From contig CALEQS010000295.1 of NCBI GenBank assembly GCA_937907975.1, positions 1-5,219 of the forward strand: 5,219 bases of DNA. The letters run 5' to 3'. The notes beneath the pieces are model-generated. The model searched no databases. It was given only the letters and a program-made list of their open reading frames with translations, and had not been told where the DNA came from. Source of the DNA: an uncultured Clostridia bacterium (GTDB lineage Bacteria > Bacillota > Clostridia > Oscillospirales > Oscillospiraceae). Shown here one piece after another: positions 5,173-5,219 of the stretch (position 1 is its first letter; every line of letters begins with the position of its first letter). The translations under genes and the position numbers were made by a program.

Positions 5173-5219
5173 TTACAGCTTGCGCCGGCGCAGCCAGTGG
5201 ATGAAGCCGCCCACCAGCA
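5173..5219 (-). CDS. C-terminal tail of a membrane protein, probably GldG-like ABC auxiliary subunit
   Basis: Only the last codons are in the window, reading LVGGFIHWLRRRKL and then TAA. A hydrophobic, glycine-containing segment followed by an Arg/Lys cluster is the usual end of a protein whose final transmembrane helix has a cytoplasmic tail. GldG-family (ABC_transp_aux) proteins end in this way and typically precede a DUF4340 gene, as here with a 15-bp gap. The family call rests mostly on context; the presence of a coding tail is firmer because the frame, stop and downstream ribosome binding site fit together. Confidence 0.55.
   Translation of the reverse strand, partial: LVGGFIHWLRRRKL

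Overview
The window is GC-rich bacterial DNA in which every supported gene lies on the minus strand, so transcription runs from high to low coordinates. Strong AGGAGG-type ribosome binding sites, an OmpR/histidine-kinase pair with a four-base overlap, a DUF4340/GldG-type accessory gene pair and a clostridial-style CobW GTPase pair suggest a GC-rich gut Clostridia member (Oscillospiraceae or a relative). This placement is an inference from style; no rRNA or other marker gene is present.

In transcription order the layout is as follows. (1) 5219-5173: the last codons of a membrane protein, probably a GldG-like ABC-transporter auxiliary subunit. (2) 5157-4120: a membrane-anchored extracytoplasmic DUF4340 protein with an internal domain duplication. 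(3) 4119-4044: a short intergenic region with a good sigma-A-type promoter whose -10 box overlaps a perfect 13-bp palindrome. (4) 4043-3360 and 3363-2077: an OmpR-family response regulator and its sensor histidine kinase, overlapping by ATGA and closed by a strong intrinsic terminator at 2065-2030. (5) 2029-1888: a regulatory region with an 18-bp palindrome, a candidate promoter and a leader hairpin. (6) 1887-733: a CobW/COG0523 GTPase carrying a CxCC motif and a very His-rich insert containing three perfect 12-residue repeats. (7) 708 to the window edge: a second, divergent CobW-like GTPase without CxCC, 24 bp downstream and probably co-transcribed, incomplete at its C-terminus.

Two functional blocks are visible. 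The first is an ABC-export or envelope-type module followed by a two-component system that may sense envelope signals or control it. The second is a two-GTPase metal-handling operon, in which the His-rich protein is a plausible Zn/Ni/Co-binding metallochaperone and the second GTPase a specialised partner. The most unusual content is the asymmetric GTPase pair and the compact, uncharacterised regulatory region ahead of it. No tRNA, rRNA, insertion sequence, CRISPR array or phage gene is visible.
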